Shown here: positions 1 to 11,031 of the stretch, piece after piece
Layout: every line of letters begins with the position of its first letter
How positions within the stretch are numbered: the first letter of the stretch is position 1
Origin: Gloeomargarita sp. SKYG116
GTDB lineage: Bacteria > Cyanobacteriota > Cyanobacteriia > Gloeomargaritales > Gloeomargaritaceae
Assembly: GCA_025056115.1 (NCBI GenBank)
Contig: JANWVM010000020.1
Coordinates: 1 to 39,833 of the forward strand
Reading direction: 5' to 3'
DNA length: 39,833 bases
The notes under the pieces: model-generated
Seen by the model: only the letters and a program-made list of their open reading frames with translations
Told to the model about the DNA's origin: nothing
Database searches by the model: none
Program-made: the position numbers and the translations under genes

Positions 1-94
1 CTGACTAGCGAATGTCTCAAACTTGCTTGAAATGACTATATATGTCTCACCTCGAACTCCACCTCCAGAACAGCAGCTTCATATTTCGTAATTC

Positions 95-175
95 CTAGCT
101 GTAGTCATCTAGGCTTGTTGTCTCTCGAGTTGCAGGGTGCAGCCCCGTTGCTGGTTCTTCAGTGGCTTGGCTATG
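95..175 (+). repeat. Dispersed MITE-like repeat, copy A
   Basis: About 81 bases. The left half shares AGTCATCTAGGCTTGT with the other copies, the core is GCAGGGTGCAGCCCCG, and the right end AGTGGCTTGGCTATG is identical to the matching end of copy B at 5449-5528. The right end reversed (CATAGCCAAG) resembles the left end, giving imperfect terminal inverted repeats. It lies entirely between genes. Confidence 0.6.
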
Positions 176-377
176 AAACCACTATCAATTGCCATTTTTT
201 TGTGTGACAATCTGCAGTCTCTGTAGTACACCGCTAAGCAGGAATACCTATCAATTTAACTTTCGTTGCCGTAGCAAAACTTCGTGAGACGGAACACAAA
301 CCTCTGCAGGACGGTTATGAAAGCATAAACTTAAATTTTGTTAAAGGTTGTAAATTTGCTGCAATTAATTCGTCGCT

Positions 378-2675
<2,298 letters not shown>

Positions 2676-2750
2676 TCCTTCCAGCACTCCTTTCACGCTT
2701 TCCTGAAAGGCTGTTTCCTCATCTATGGGAGCAGCCATTTTTCTTATTCT

Positions 2751-2822
2751 TATAACCCAGTCATGGTCGCAGAGCGCAGCCCCGCTCTGGGTTTTCCAAT
2801 TTTCTCCAGTGGTCTAGCTGTA
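2751..2822 (+). repeat. Dispersed MITE-like repeat, copy E
   Basis: The shortest and most divergent copy, about 72 bases. Its core GGTCGCAGAGCGCAGCCCCG matches the family, and the right end AGTGGTCTAGCTGTA resembles AGTGGCTTGGCTATG of copies A and B. The left end (TATAACCCAGTCAT) is only loosely similar. The core forms a perfect hairpin (2770-2789). Confidence 0.45.
2770..2796 (+). terminator. Possible terminator of katG inside repeat E
   Basis: CAGAGCG-CAGCCC-CGCTCTG is a perfect 7-bp GC-rich stem with a 6-base loop, followed by GGGTTTT. It lies about 95 bases after the katG stop. The T-run is short, so termination is plausible but not certain. Confidence 0.35.
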
Positions 2823-2977
2823 CCTGTGGCTAAGCCACCTTGGTTTGTGGCAGGGATGATGGGAGAGACGCGGCCTGTGACTCAGGAATGACACATGTAG
2901 CTAGGCTACACGCTCTGCCACCTCTCTCTGGCTCTATGCCAAGATGGGGATATCCAAGCAGTACTCTGAGTGCCTTC

Positions 2978-3235
2978 ATGCACCGTCGTCTTTATCTGCT
3001 CTTCATAACAAGCAGCCTACTCTTGTCCGCCTTCTTGAATTCACCGGCAACGGCGATGCCCTCAAAACCGGATGTTCTGCGAGCCTGCGCCACCCGTAGA
3101 GTTCGGGATTTGCCTATACCTTTTGCCGATTTGGACCCGAATCATTGGGCTTTCGAAGCCGTTATGACCCTCTACTACTGCGGCGCCTACCGGGGCGGGA
3201 TTCCACGAGAAGTTGCGCCTCAGCCTAGGTCCTAG
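2978..3235 (+). CDS. Small exported protein with one SLH-like motif
   Basis: Predicted 85 residues from the ATG at 2978. I chose this start because it gives a classic signal peptide: a basic n-region (MHRR), a hydrophobic core about residues 5-20, and a likely cleavage after an ATA site around residue 25. The mature part contains FADLDPNHWAFEAV followed by GAYRGG, which matches the first half of an S-layer-homology motif as found in cyanobacterial outer-membrane porins and wall-linked proteins. Only one motif is present and the gene stops soon after it, so this may be a very short wall-associated protein or the remnant of a longer SLH protein. Further upstream in-frame ATGs would add residues that do not resemble a protein N-terminus. 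Confidence 0.55.
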   Translation: MHRRLYLLFITSSLLLSAFLNSPATAMPSKPDVLRACATRRVRDLPIPFADLDPNHWAFEAVMTLYYCGAYRGGIPREVAPQPRS

Positions 3236-3297
3236 ATAAGTCAGTGCAACTCTGCCCGGCCAGACTAGGATAGAGGGGGAGTGGCAGGAGGGTCGGG

Positions 3298-3618
3298 ATG
3301 AAAACGGCTCAGGACTTACGGCAATTGCTCCAGCGTAAGTGGGGCTATGCCTACGATGTACAACTGCGTCGCCTGCGAGACCGCATTTACTTCCAAGTAA
3401 TGTGGCGCTACCTAGAACAAGCTTCGTTTCCCTTGACTGAAGAAGAGTACTTAGCCCATTTGCAGAACGTTTTGTTGTACTTGCACGAATGGCAGGTGGT
3501 GGACCAAGTCTGGCAATGGCTGGAACAAACCCGGGAACGACCTCGCCTAGGACGGGCGGTAAGTCTGCCATTATCGCTGGGGCAACGCGCAACGGAATGG
3601 TTAGGAGAATTGGGATAA
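3298..3618 (+). CDS. DUF3067 family protein
   Basis: Protein of 106 residues belonging to DUF3067, a family of cyanobacteria and plastid-bearing eukaryotes whose function I do not know. The diagnostic region is residues 5-50, with LRQLL..KWGY.YDVQLRR followed by FQVMWRYLEQASFPL. No signal peptide or membrane segment is visible, so it should be cytosolic. A good GGAGG lies about 8 bases before the ATG. The next gene starts on the base right after its stop codon, so the two are surely co-translated in one operon. Confidence 0.85.
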   Translation: MKTAQDLRQLLQRKWGYAYDVQLRRLRDRIYFQVMWRYLEQASFPLTEEEYLAHLQNVLLYLHEWQVVDQVWQWLEQTRERPRLGRAVSLPLSLGQRATEWLGELG

Positions 3619-4878
3619 ATGCCGGCAGCAGATGTTTTGATCCTGACCAATGGGCCTGGTGAGGTAGCAACATGGGTGCGTCCGGTCGTGCAACAATTGC
3701 GGCAAATTTGGGGTGAACGGCTGCGGATTTCGGTCGTGTTATCACCTTGTCCTCACAGTACCGGTTTGGAAACTCGCATTTTAGAACAAATACCTGGCGT
3801 CACCCGCGTACAAGCTGCTCAGCATTTCTGGCCGTTTTTACTTTGGGGACAAACAGTGGATCACTGGGATTGGTTGCCACGAGGCGTCGTCGTATTTTTA
3901 GGGGGCGACCCGTTTTACACGCTGGTGTGCGGCTGGCGCTTGGGTTACCCGACCTTGGCCTATGCCGAAGTACGTGTCCGCTGGCCCCAATGGTTTAGCG
4001 GCTTGGCCTTGGCCAACAAACACCTGCTGACACAAATGTCCCCTCAACACCAACGGCGGGCGCGAGTGGTTGGGGATTTGATGGTCGCAGCGGCAAGCGC
4101 TTGGGAAAAAACGGCTTCCCCCCGACGACAAATTGGCCTTTTACCTGGTTCCAAGACTTACAAGCTGACTCAGGGCGTTCCTTTTTGCTTGACGGTTGCA
4201 GCTTGGCTAAGTGAACGCCATCCAGATGTAGATTTTGTCCTGCCAGTGGCGCCGACCTTGACCCTCAACGATTTGGCCCGTTATGCCGACCCGAGAGTGA
4301 ACCCTTTGATCCAACGCCTGGGCTGGGAAACTGCTGTACTGACACACGACCAGCAAGAACATTACTTTGCCCTGAAAAATGGAACACGAGTGCGCTTAGT
4401 GACTGATTTTCCTGCCTACGAGGTTTTGCAACAGTGTTGTGTATGTGTGACGACGGTGGGCGCCAATACAGCCGAATTGACCGCTCTAGGGGTGCCGATG
4501 ATTGTTTTGTTGTTGACCCATCAACCCTTAGGCGAAGTCGCGCGGGCGTGGGATGGTCTTGCAGGAGTGGCTGCCAGTTTGCCAGGCGTGGGACGGGCGT
4601 TCGCAACGGTGTACGGGCAATGGATGCAACGGCGGTTGGGGCTGCTAGCTTGGCCGAATATTTGGGCAGGACGCATGGTCGTACCGGAGTTAATCGGAGC
4701 CATTGCGCCAGAAACGGTAGGGGAAATGATTAGCCAATACTTGCAGCATCCTGAACAATTGGCACACATCCAGGCAGAATTGCGGCAGGTGCGAGGACCA
4801 CTGGGGGCAGACCAAGCCGTAGCGCAGATGATAACGCAACTTTTGACTGATGGTAGGATAGATAAAGTCAACGAGTAG
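3619..4878 (+). CDS. LpxB-like glycosyltransferase (lipid-A-disaccharide synthase-related)
   Basis: Protein of 419 residues resembling the cyanobacterial family annotated as lipid-A-disaccharide synthase-related. It has the GT-B layout: an N-terminal Rossmann domain opening with DVLILTNGPGEVATWV (residues 5-20), and a C-terminal nucleotide-sugar-binding half with IGLLPGSKTYKL (about 172-183) and TTVGANTAELTALGVPMIV (about 275-293), typical of LpxB and MurG-type donors. The true substrate is unknown: this family is distinct from genuine LpxB, and many cyanobacteria have unusual lipid A. ATG directly follows the DUF3067 stop (TAAATG), with GGAG about 9 bases upstream. Its downstream partner is a small membrane protein. 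Confidence 0.75.
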   Translation: MPAADVLILTNGPGEVATWVRPVVQQLRQIWGERLRISVVLSPCPHSTGLETRILEQIPGVTRVQAAQHFWPFLLWGQTVDHWDWLPRGVVVFLGGDPFYTLVCGWRLGYPTLAYAEVRVRWPQWFSGLALANKHLLTQMSPQHQRRARVVGDLMVAAASAWEKTASPRRQIGLLPGSKTYKLTQGVPFCLTVAAWLSERHPDVDFVLPVAPTLTLNDLARYADPRVNPLIQRLGWETAVLTHDQQEHYFALKNGTRVRLVTDFPAYEVLQQCCVCVTTVGANTAELTALGVPMIVLLLTHQPLGEVARAWDGLAGVAASLPGVGRAFATVYGQWMQRRLGLLAWPNIWAGRMVVPELIGAIAPETVGEMISQYLQHPEQLAHIQAELRQVRGPLGADQAVAQMITQLLTDGRIDKVNE

Positions 4879-4887
4879 GTTACGTTC

Positions 4888-5259
4888 GTGTATTTTTACG
4901 GAGAACCGCCGTACTTATTGCTGGTCATGGGATTGCTGGCCGCTCTTACGTCTGGTAGTGCACTAAATGCGCTTCTCAAGCAATCTATCCAGTCGTGGCA
5001 AGCAAAACATTCGACGCGGACATTGGCCGACTTGCGACAGCAACTGCGGTTACCCGTAGTCGGTATTAACGGGGGCATGACCAGTTTTTTGACGGCTGGG
5101 TTAAATATCTTTGGGTTTCCTTGGCAATGGTCACTGGGTGCAGCAGTGGGTTTGTCTGTATTAACAACCCTGCTGGTTTGGGTGCAATTGAACCGGCTTT
5201 TGGGTGAATTGGAACGGGGGAATAGCGCCGCTTTATCGCTAGACAATCTCTTCTTCTAG
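4888..5259 (+). CDS. Small conserved-type membrane protein
   Basis: Protein of 123 residues starting at GTG, 9 bases after the stop of the LpxB-like gene, so probably the third gene of that operon. Hydrophobic segments lie at about residues 8-27 and, after a polar stretch with TLADLRQQLRLP, at about 63-100; both look membrane-spanning. The C-terminus is polar. I recognise no domain and assign no function. The position suggests a link with the envelope glycosyltransferase, which is inference only. Confidence 0.6.
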   Translation: MYFYGEPPYLLLVMGLLAALTSGSALNALLKQSIQSWQAKHSTRTLADLRQQLRLPVVGINGGMTSFLTAGLNIFGFPWQWSLGAAVGLSVLTTLLVWVQLNRLLGELERGNSAALSLDNLFF

Positions 5260-5681
5260 CAAATGCCATTCTTGATAAAATCTGACTTTGAGATAACAGC
5301 ATCTTCAGCTTGTGATAACGTTTGTAGCCAAGCAACTTTAGGACACCTCTATCAATTGCCAATTCACAGTCGCAGGGAGACCCAACCGCCTCTGCTTTTG
5401 CATGACCTCTGCATTCTCACTAGGAAATTTTCTACCAGCTTGAATCAACATAGCCAAGCCACTAAAAACCTGCAACAGGGCTGCGCCCTGCGACCCAGGA
5501 GACGACAAGCCCAGATGACTTAGCTATAGAGGTAGCCTTTCACTTGTCAGAAAAATTGTTTGAAAAAACCAACAACAGAGGTGTGTTCTGGGAGAGATGC
5601 TCAGGCTGGCATAAAAAAATGTCCGAGAGAGAAATTCCTCCCGAACCAGTGGATGGGCTTAGTGAAAAATTGCACGCTCAT
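5260..5681. other. Intergenic region with repeat copy B
   Basis: Lies between two convergent genes. It holds repeat copy B (5449-5528). I could not support any gene: the open frames here have no protein-like composition or ribosome-binding site. No clear terminator apart from the hairpin in the repeat. Confidence 0.5.
5449..5528 (-). repeat. Dispersed MITE-like repeat, copy B
   Basis: An 80-base copy on the minus strand. Its ends are TATAGCTAAG and, inverted, CATAGCCAAG (8 of 10 identical), the clearest terminal inverted repeats of the family. The core has a perfect CAGGGC-GCA-GCCCTG hairpin, and the inner part AAGTCATCTGGGCTTGTCGT aligns with copies A and D. Confidence 0.65.
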
Positions 5682-6251
5682 TCAGAACATGGCATTGATC
5701 TCAGCGCCACTTCGTTCCATGCGGTTATTGCCAGTCCGGCAATCATCGTTGTGGGGATTGCCATCAATGTAAATGTCAGGGTCGTAAGTAATGGTCACGA
5801 GGTACGTAGGTGGAAACTCCCCCTCGGCAGGCGAAGCACTGTACCAATCGCGCTCAAAAATGACCTGCACTTCCTCACCAGGCGCCAAATTCTGGAAGGG
5901 TCGCTGGGCAACGAGGCGAGGACGACCTCCCGGAACGTGTTCGTAAAGCGCCACGATTTGTTGGTTGGGCGTGGATTGAAACGCCGCTGTGCCTTGGTTG
6001 CGTACAATTCCTGTGACCCGCACTCGCCCCCGAAAACGAGTGGTACGGTGAAGCAAATTAAAGTGAATCGCCTGCACTGCCGGATCGGGACAAGTCAAAT
6101 CACGATGAGGGCGCACACGTCTCAATGGTTCCACTAGACGTGGATCAACGGGTTGTACACCCTCGTTAATGCGGATTTGGGCCAGTGCCGGGCCAACGCT
6201 GGTTGTCAACAGGCTCGTCGCCAATACCATCAAAGACATAAGACGTTGCAT
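5682..6251 (-). CDS. Exported protein with CARDB-like fold
   Basis: Protein of 189 residues with a signal peptide (MQRLMSLMVLATSLL, cleavage likely after PALA near residue 24), so it acts in the periplasm or is secreted. The mature part has the alternating pattern of a beta-sandwich: a segment FRGRVRVTGIVRNQGTAAF (about 73-91), then LAPGEEVQVIFERDW and PTYLVTITYDPDIYIDGN. This resembles CARDB-type adhesion modules, in which RNQGTA and PGE motifs are usual. The function is unknown. The ribosome-binding site is good, with GGGAGG about 9 bases before ATG. It is transcribed away from trpA, with no operon partner. Confidence 0.7.
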   Translation of the reverse strand: MQRLMSLMVLATSLLTTSVGPALAQIRINEGVQPVDPRLVEPLRRVRPHRDLTCPDPAVQAIHFNLLHRTTRFRGRVRVTGIVRNQGTAAFQSTPNQQIVALYEHVPGGRPRLVAQRPFQNLAPGEEVQVIFERDWYSASPAEGEFPPTYLVTITYDPDIYIDGNPHNDDCRTGNNRMERSGAEINAMF

Positions 6252-6426
6252 GGGTTACTCCCTCCCTTAATTGCAGAAACCTAGGAAATTTCATCCTAGT
6301 TATTTTCATCTTCCCTGAGTAAAATTCAACCGACAGTGAGCACTGCAATCGGGTTTCGTTGTTCTAGATCACAAACTCATCTCAACGTGGTTTAATAGGA
6401 ACTCAGCTTATTTTTGTGCCTTCTCG

Positions 6427-7221
6427 ATGCCCATTACTGTCTCGGAGCAATTTCGCCGCCTGAAACAACAATCCCGTTGTGCCCTGATTCCCTTTCTCAC
6501 CGCGGGCGACCCCGATTTGCGCACCACTGCCCAAGCCCTGCAAATGCTTGACCAGGCCGGTGCCGATTTGATTGAATTGGGAGTCCCCTACAGCGATCCA
6601 CTCGCCGATGGACCGGTCATTCAAGCCGCTGCCACCCGCGCTCTCCAAAAAGGCGTGACGCTAGAGAAAGTCCTCGACCTGGTGCATAATCTCTCTGGTC
6701 AGGTTCAGGCGCCAATTATCCTTTTCACTTACTACAACCCCATCCTCAACCGCGGCATCGAGCCATTCCTACAAACGATTAGCCAAGCCGGTGTACGGGG
6801 GTTAGTTGTGCCGGACCTGCCGCTGGAAGAAGCAGACGTGTTGTTAGAGCCTGCCCCCCGCTACGGCATCGAACTCACCTTGCTAGCAGCCCCAACCAGT
6901 CCCCCTGACCGTCTGGCAGCCATCGCGCAACAATCACAGGGTTTTATTTACCTGGTGAGTGTGACAGGCGTAACGGGTATGCGTCAAAAACTATCCCAGA
7001 AAATTCCGGCTCTGCTGACCCAACTGCACCAACTTACTACCAAGCCAATTGGCGTGGGGTTTGGTGTATCCCAACCAGAACAGGCTCAACAAATCCGGGA
7101 TTGGGGCGCTGATGCCGTAATCGTGGGGAGTGCCTTTGTGAAGCGATTGTCTGAAGAAGGCTTGCCATCCGTACAAACCTTTTGTCAACAGTTACGTCAG
7201 GCTTTGGATAGCAAAAATTGA
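6427..7221 (+). CDS. trpA: Tryptophan synthase alpha subunit
   Basis: Protein of 264 residues, the usual length. It cleaves indole-3-glycerol phosphate to indole and glyceraldehyde 3-phosphate and passes indole through a tunnel to TrpB in the cytosolic alpha2beta2 complex, the last step of tryptophan synthesis. Catalytic Glu50 and Asp61 sit in [15 protein letters not shown]. The TIM-barrel phosphate-binding segments GVTGMR and [11 protein letters not shown] are present near residues 181-219. trpB is not in this window, as is common in cyanobacteria where trp genes are scattered. Its 3' end overlaps the convergent glycosyltransferase gene by 25 bases. Confidence 0.97.
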   Translation: MPITVSEQFRRLKQQSRCALIPFLTAGDPDLRTTAQALQMLDQAGADLIELGVPYSDPLADGPVIQAAATRALQKGVTLEKVLDLVHNLSGQVQAPIILFTYYNPILNRGIEPFLQTISQAGVRGLVVPDLPLEEADVLLEPAPRYGIELTLLAAPTSPPDRLAAIAQQSQGFIYLVSVTGVTGMRQKLSQKIPALLTQLHQLTTKPIGVGFGVSQPEQAQQIRDWGADAVIVGSAFVKRLSEEGLPSVQTFCQQLRQALDSKN

Positions 7222-8303
7222 TAGACGGCCTCCGTACGGTCCAGCATTTTTTCCACACTGAATTCCTGCAATAAACGCGCATAACCGGCTGCACCAAATT
7301 GGTTGCGTAAATCGGGATTAACCAATAACTGAATCACTGCCTGGGCCAATAACTCAGGGTTGCGGGGCGGCACGAGGAAACCCGTTTGCCCATCTATCAC
7401 AATTTCGGGAATAGCACTGACACAGGTAGCAACAATAGCTCGCTGGGCTGCCATCGCTTCTAGTAACACCAAACCAAAGCCTTCGTATAAAGAAGGATGC
7501 AAAAAGACATCAAATCCGGCCATCCAGCGGGCAGCATCGGGCTGATAACCCAGAAATTGGACGTAGGGCGTGATCTGCAGTCGGGCTGCCAATGCCATCA
7601 GTTTTTGGCGCAGGGGGCCATCGCCAAGAATCACCAAGCGCGCTTGGGGAACCTGCCGGTGAATCAGGGGAAACGCCCGCAGAGCAATGGCATGGGCTTT
7701 CTGCGGTACCAATCGCCCAACCATACCGATGACCAACGCCTCTGGCTCCCAGGGCCAGCGATAAGCGTCTAAAGGCAAGGGCGGCGGCGTGTAGCCGTAG
7801 GGAATCACACTGATTTTATGAGCCGGCACCCCCTGATACCGCATATTAAACGCCTTAAGATGTTCAGAAATTGTAATGACATGATCGATCCAGCGGGTAT
7901 TCCAGGCAATCAATGGGCGCATCGGCCAGCACCGCCGGTACGGATTGTCGTTGTGCCGCGTGCAAATAATTTTGACGTTGCCTGCCCACCGCGCTGCCAA
8001 CGCACCATACAAATCCGCATAGAGTAGATGTGTATGAACAATGTCATAACCGCCCTGGCGAACAATCTGGTAAATTTGGGGTAAGATTTGGGGTTCAAAT
8101 TCAGTGTAAATGCGCCGGTCAATCACGGGGACGCCCTGGGCGATAAGGGCTTTGGTGAGGGCGCTAGGGACTTCGTGGGGTTTGGTAAGGGCTAAGAAGG
8201 TGACATCGTAGCCGCGCTGTCGGAGTCCTGGTAGCAACTGCAGCAGATGTTTTTCCGACCCAGCAATCGGGCCCGCCCGTTGGATGTGCAAAATTTTGAC
8301 CAT
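7197..8303 (-). CDS. Glycosyltransferase family 4 (GT-B)
   Basis: Retaining glycosyltransferase of 368 residues from the ATG at 8303; a GTG three codons earlier is an alternative. The N-terminal domain starts [20 protein letters not shown], with the glycine loop seen in GT4 enzymes. The C-terminal domain has [15 protein letters not shown], then [20 protein letters not shown], containing the E-x7-E motif that contacts the nucleotide-sugar donor, followed by [13 protein letters not shown] and GFLVPP. The acceptor is unknown; polysaccharide or glycolipid synthesis is likely. It overlaps trpA tail to tail by 25 bases and is divergent from cobN with only 35 bases between starts, so the two share a very short promoter region. 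Confidence 0.88.
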   Translation of the reverse strand: MVKILHIQRAGPIAGSEKHLLQLLPGLRQRGYDVTFLALTKPHEVPSALTKALIAQGVPVIDRRIYTEFEPQILPQIYQIVRQGGYDIVHTHLLYADLYGALAARWAGNVKIICTRHNDNPYRRCWPMRPLIAWNTRWIDHVITISEHLKAFNMRYQGVPAHKISVIPYGYTPPPLPLDAYRWPWEPEALVIGMVGRLVPQKAHAIALRAFPLIHRQVPQARLVILGDGPLRQKLMALAARLQITPYVQFLGYQPDAARWMAGFDVFLHPSLYEGFGLVLLEAMAAQRAIVATCVSAIPEIVIDGQTGFLVPPRNPELLAQAVIQLLVNPDLRNQFGAAGYARLLQEFSVEKMLDRTEAVYQFLLSKA

Positions 8304-8338
8304 ATAATGCACGGGGGAGGGGTGTTCCCTAGGGTATT

Positions 8339-10660
8339 ATGCACCGGATTCCTACTCAACCCGGTAGCTGGTCGGCCAGTTCCCCAACCGTTTATCAGAC
8401 ACCGGCGCCTATTGTTTTCTTGACTGCGGCCGACACGGACATTCAAACGCTCGCCCAAGCGGTTGCCCAGTTACCCCCTGATTTCCCAGCGCTACGGGTG
8501 TGTAACTGGCTGCATCTCAGTACGCCCTATAGTATCGACACCTACTTTGACCAAACACTCAGTCAGGCGCAGGTGGTGATTGTGCGGTTACTGGGTGGGT
8601 TAGATTACTGGGCCTATGGAGTGGAACGGTTGCAAGAATTAGCGGCGCAGGTGTGGCTATTGCCAGGTGATGACCAGGAAAATTTGAGCATTTTTGAGCG
8701 CTCCACCGTCCCCCTACACGCGGTGCAATATCTCCACAGGTATTTCCGATGTGGGGGGGTTGCCAACTACCGGCATGCGTTGGAATTTGTCGCCAGTTAC
8801 AGCCTGAATTGGCCAGGTCAACCCCCGCCGCCGCAACCCGTTCCTGAATGGGGCAGTTATGAATGGGGGGGTGAGCAACTCCAGCAGGCGCCAGGAGTGG
8901 GAATCGTGTTTTACCGCGCCCATGTATTAGCGGGAAATACAACAGTGATTGATGAATTTTGTCGAGCGCTGCAAGCGAAAAATCTCCAACCCTGGCCTTA
9001 CTTTGTGCATAGTTTGAGCAATCCTCAGACGCGCCTGGCCGTGCTGAACTTTTATCAAACACATCCGATTGAAGTTTTATGCGTCACAACTGGTTTTTCG
9101 GTGGCCCAGTGGCGGGAGGAAATCCCCGATTTAGACCTATGGGAAAAACTAAATGTCCCGGTTTTACAAATTGTTTTGAGCACTGACGAACGCGAAAGCT
9201 GGCAGCAGGGGATGCGAGGGTTGTCACCCAGAGATTTGGGCATGCAGGTGGCGTTGCCGGAAGTGGATGGCCGGATTATCACACGGGCAATTTCCTTCAA
9301 AACCCCTCTGCAAATTCATCCGCAATTAGAAACCCCAATTTATTACTATCAACCTGATAGCGAGCGGGTGAATTTCATGGCTGAGATGGTGCAGGCCTGG
9401 GTGCGCTTGCGGACCACACCCGTTGCGGAGAAAAAAATTGCGATGGTGCTGGCCAATTACCCGACTGATGACGGGCGTATAGCTAATGGAGTGGGTTTGG
9501 ATACACCGGCTAGTTGTATACAGATCTGGCGCGCTTTGCAAGCGGCGGGTTATCGGGTAGGAACGCCCCTCAACAGTGGGGATGCATTAATTCACACGCT
9601 CACCCGCTGGCGCACCAATGACCCTGCATCTGCGATTCGTCCCTTTCAGGTAGGCGTCCCTCTAGAGCGTTACCGCCAGTGGCTGGAAACCTTACCGCAA
9701 TATGAAGCCATCGTAGCTCGCTGGGGTAGGCCGGAGCAGGTGGCCGAACAAGGAGTTATCCCAGTTTTGGGTCAGTGCTGGGAAAACTTATTCATCGGCA
9801 TTCAACCCAGTCGCGGCTATGACCAGAACCCTTGCTTGAACTACCACTGCCCCGATTTGGAACCAACGCATCACTACCTGGCTTTCTATTACTGGTTGCG
9901 TCACGAATTTCAAGCCCACGCGGTGATTCATTTAGGCAAACATGGCACGGTGGAATGGCTCCCCGGTAAGAGTGTGGCCTTATCTTCCCATTGCTATCCG
10001 GAAATCGCTCTGGGAACCCTACCGAACTTTTATCCCTTTATCGTTAATGATCCTGGCGAAGGAACCCAAGCCAAACGCCGCACTCAGGCCGTGATTATTG
10101 ACCACTTAACTCCCCCGTTAACCCGCGCGGATTTGTACGGGCCGTTGTTACAGCTCGAGCAGTTGGTGGACGAGTATTACCAGGCCGAAGCGCTCGACCC
10201 GGAACGGTTGCCCTACTTAACGCAGCAATTAAAGCAGTTGCTGCACACTGAACATTTAGACCAAGAACTGCGGGTCCAAAGTGAGGACATTGGGGAAATG
10301 ATTACCCAATTAGATGCCTATTTATGCGAGTTAAAAGAGGCCCAGATTCGGGGCGGACTACATGTGTTTGGGGTCTGTCCAACAGGAGAACAACTGCGGG
10401 ATTTGTTAATTGCGATTAGCCGTTATCCAGGGCCAGGGCGCCTGGGACTGACGCAGGCAATTGCTCAAGATTGGGGGTATGATTTTGATCCATTAGAGGT
10501 CACATCCCCAGAATCACCATCAATGGCCACAGAATCAACCCCAGCAACGCCAATTCCGCCAGCACAATCGCCCCGCCAAAACACAACACCGCCCGCAAAC
10601 CCGGCAACTGATGTTCCCGGCCCACACACCGCACTAAATTCACCACCACCCACAGATTAA
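8339..10660 (+). pseudogene. cobN: Cobaltochelatase large subunit CobN, C-terminally truncated
   Basis: The frame encodes 773 residues, of which about 1-720 read as CobN, the large subunit of the ATP-dependent cobaltochelatase of aerobic cobalamin synthesis (the family also includes ChlH). Recognisable parts are AHAVIHLGKHGTVEWLPGKS (about 526-545), FIVNDPGEGTQAKRRTQAVI, and the segment GGLHVFGVCPTGEQLRDLL leading to YDFDPLEV. Family members are about 1,200-1,280 residues, so roughly the last 480-550 residues are missing. After codon 720 the reading frame continues only as the antisense of the convergent yip1 gene (a Pro/Ser/Thr-rich tail), which starts exactly where homology ends. The N-terminal part has no frameshift, so the break may be recent, or the rest may be encoded elsewhere. 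I call it a likely pseudogene. Confidence 0.8.
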
Positions 10661-11027
10661 TTGCCAGTGAAAAGACCAAACCCAGGAGTGGGGAAAAGCG
10701 CAGGATGCCATTTGCTGCACCGGTGAGAATCAAAGGCCACAAACTTTGTGCCACGGCCCCAAACGTATCGGTGACTGAACCCACGCCCCCGAGTAACTGG
10801 GCCACGGTGTGCAACGCGGCGGAGAGCCAAAACCAGCCCAGCGCCAGCCCCAGCCCAAACAGGAAAAACCACCCCAGCCAACCCGTTACGGTGCTCTCAG
10901 TCATGGCCGCTGCATTCAACGACAGCACCAGGCATACCAGCGCCAGACTCGCCACCGCCACTGGCATACTGGGACGTCCCAACTCTGACCGGAACCAGCT
11001 ATTGTACAGCCCTTCAATGAGTCCCAT
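10500..11027 (-). CDS. Yip1-domain membrane protein
   Basis: Protein of 175 residues with about five hydrophobic segments (roughly 22-42, 48-70, 88-107, 112-130 and 146-172). The pattern VGSVTDTFGAVAQSLWPLIL followed by a hydrophobic INLWVVVNLVR resembles bacterial Yip1/YIPF-type proteins of cyanobacteria. It would be an inner or thylakoid membrane protein of unknown role. Its ATG follows the sppA stop after 4 bases, so it is the last gene of asd-sppA-yip1. Its 3' end overlaps the read-through tail of the broken cobN by 161 bases. Confidence 0.7.
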   Translation of the reverse strand: MGLIEGLYNSWFRSELGRPSMPVAVASLALVCLVLSLNAAAMTESTVTGWLGWFFLFGLGLALGWFWLSAALHTVAQLLGGVGSVTDTFGAVAQSLWPLILTGAANGILRFSPLLGLVFSLAINLWVVVNLVRCVGREHQLPGLRAVLCFGGAIVLAELALLGLILWPLMVILGM

Positions 11028-11031
11028 TGCC

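Larger units (their letters stand above)
2676..2977. other. Intergenic region between katG and the SLH-like gene
   Basis: It holds repeat copy E (2751-2822) with its perfect central hairpin, then two small palindromes, GTGGC-TAA-GCCAC near 2826-2838 and TGTAGC-TAG-GCTACA near 2896-2910. I see no gene of its own; an upstream in-frame extension of the next gene reaches 2840, but its sequence is not protein-like. Confidence 0.5.

Noticed and set aside
2680-2715. Hairpin CTTTC-CT-GAAAG after katG as terminator
   Set aside because: Stem of five pairs with a two-base loop and no T-run is too weak; the hairpin in repeat E is a better candidate.
3619-4878. Calling this gene lpxB
   Set aside because: It has the LpxB-like fold, but the sequence fits the separate cyanobacterial LpxB-related family and its substrate is not known.
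8304-8338. Cobalamin riboswitch before cobN
   Set aside because: Only 35 bases separate cobN from the divergent glycosyltransferase gene, too little for the structure.
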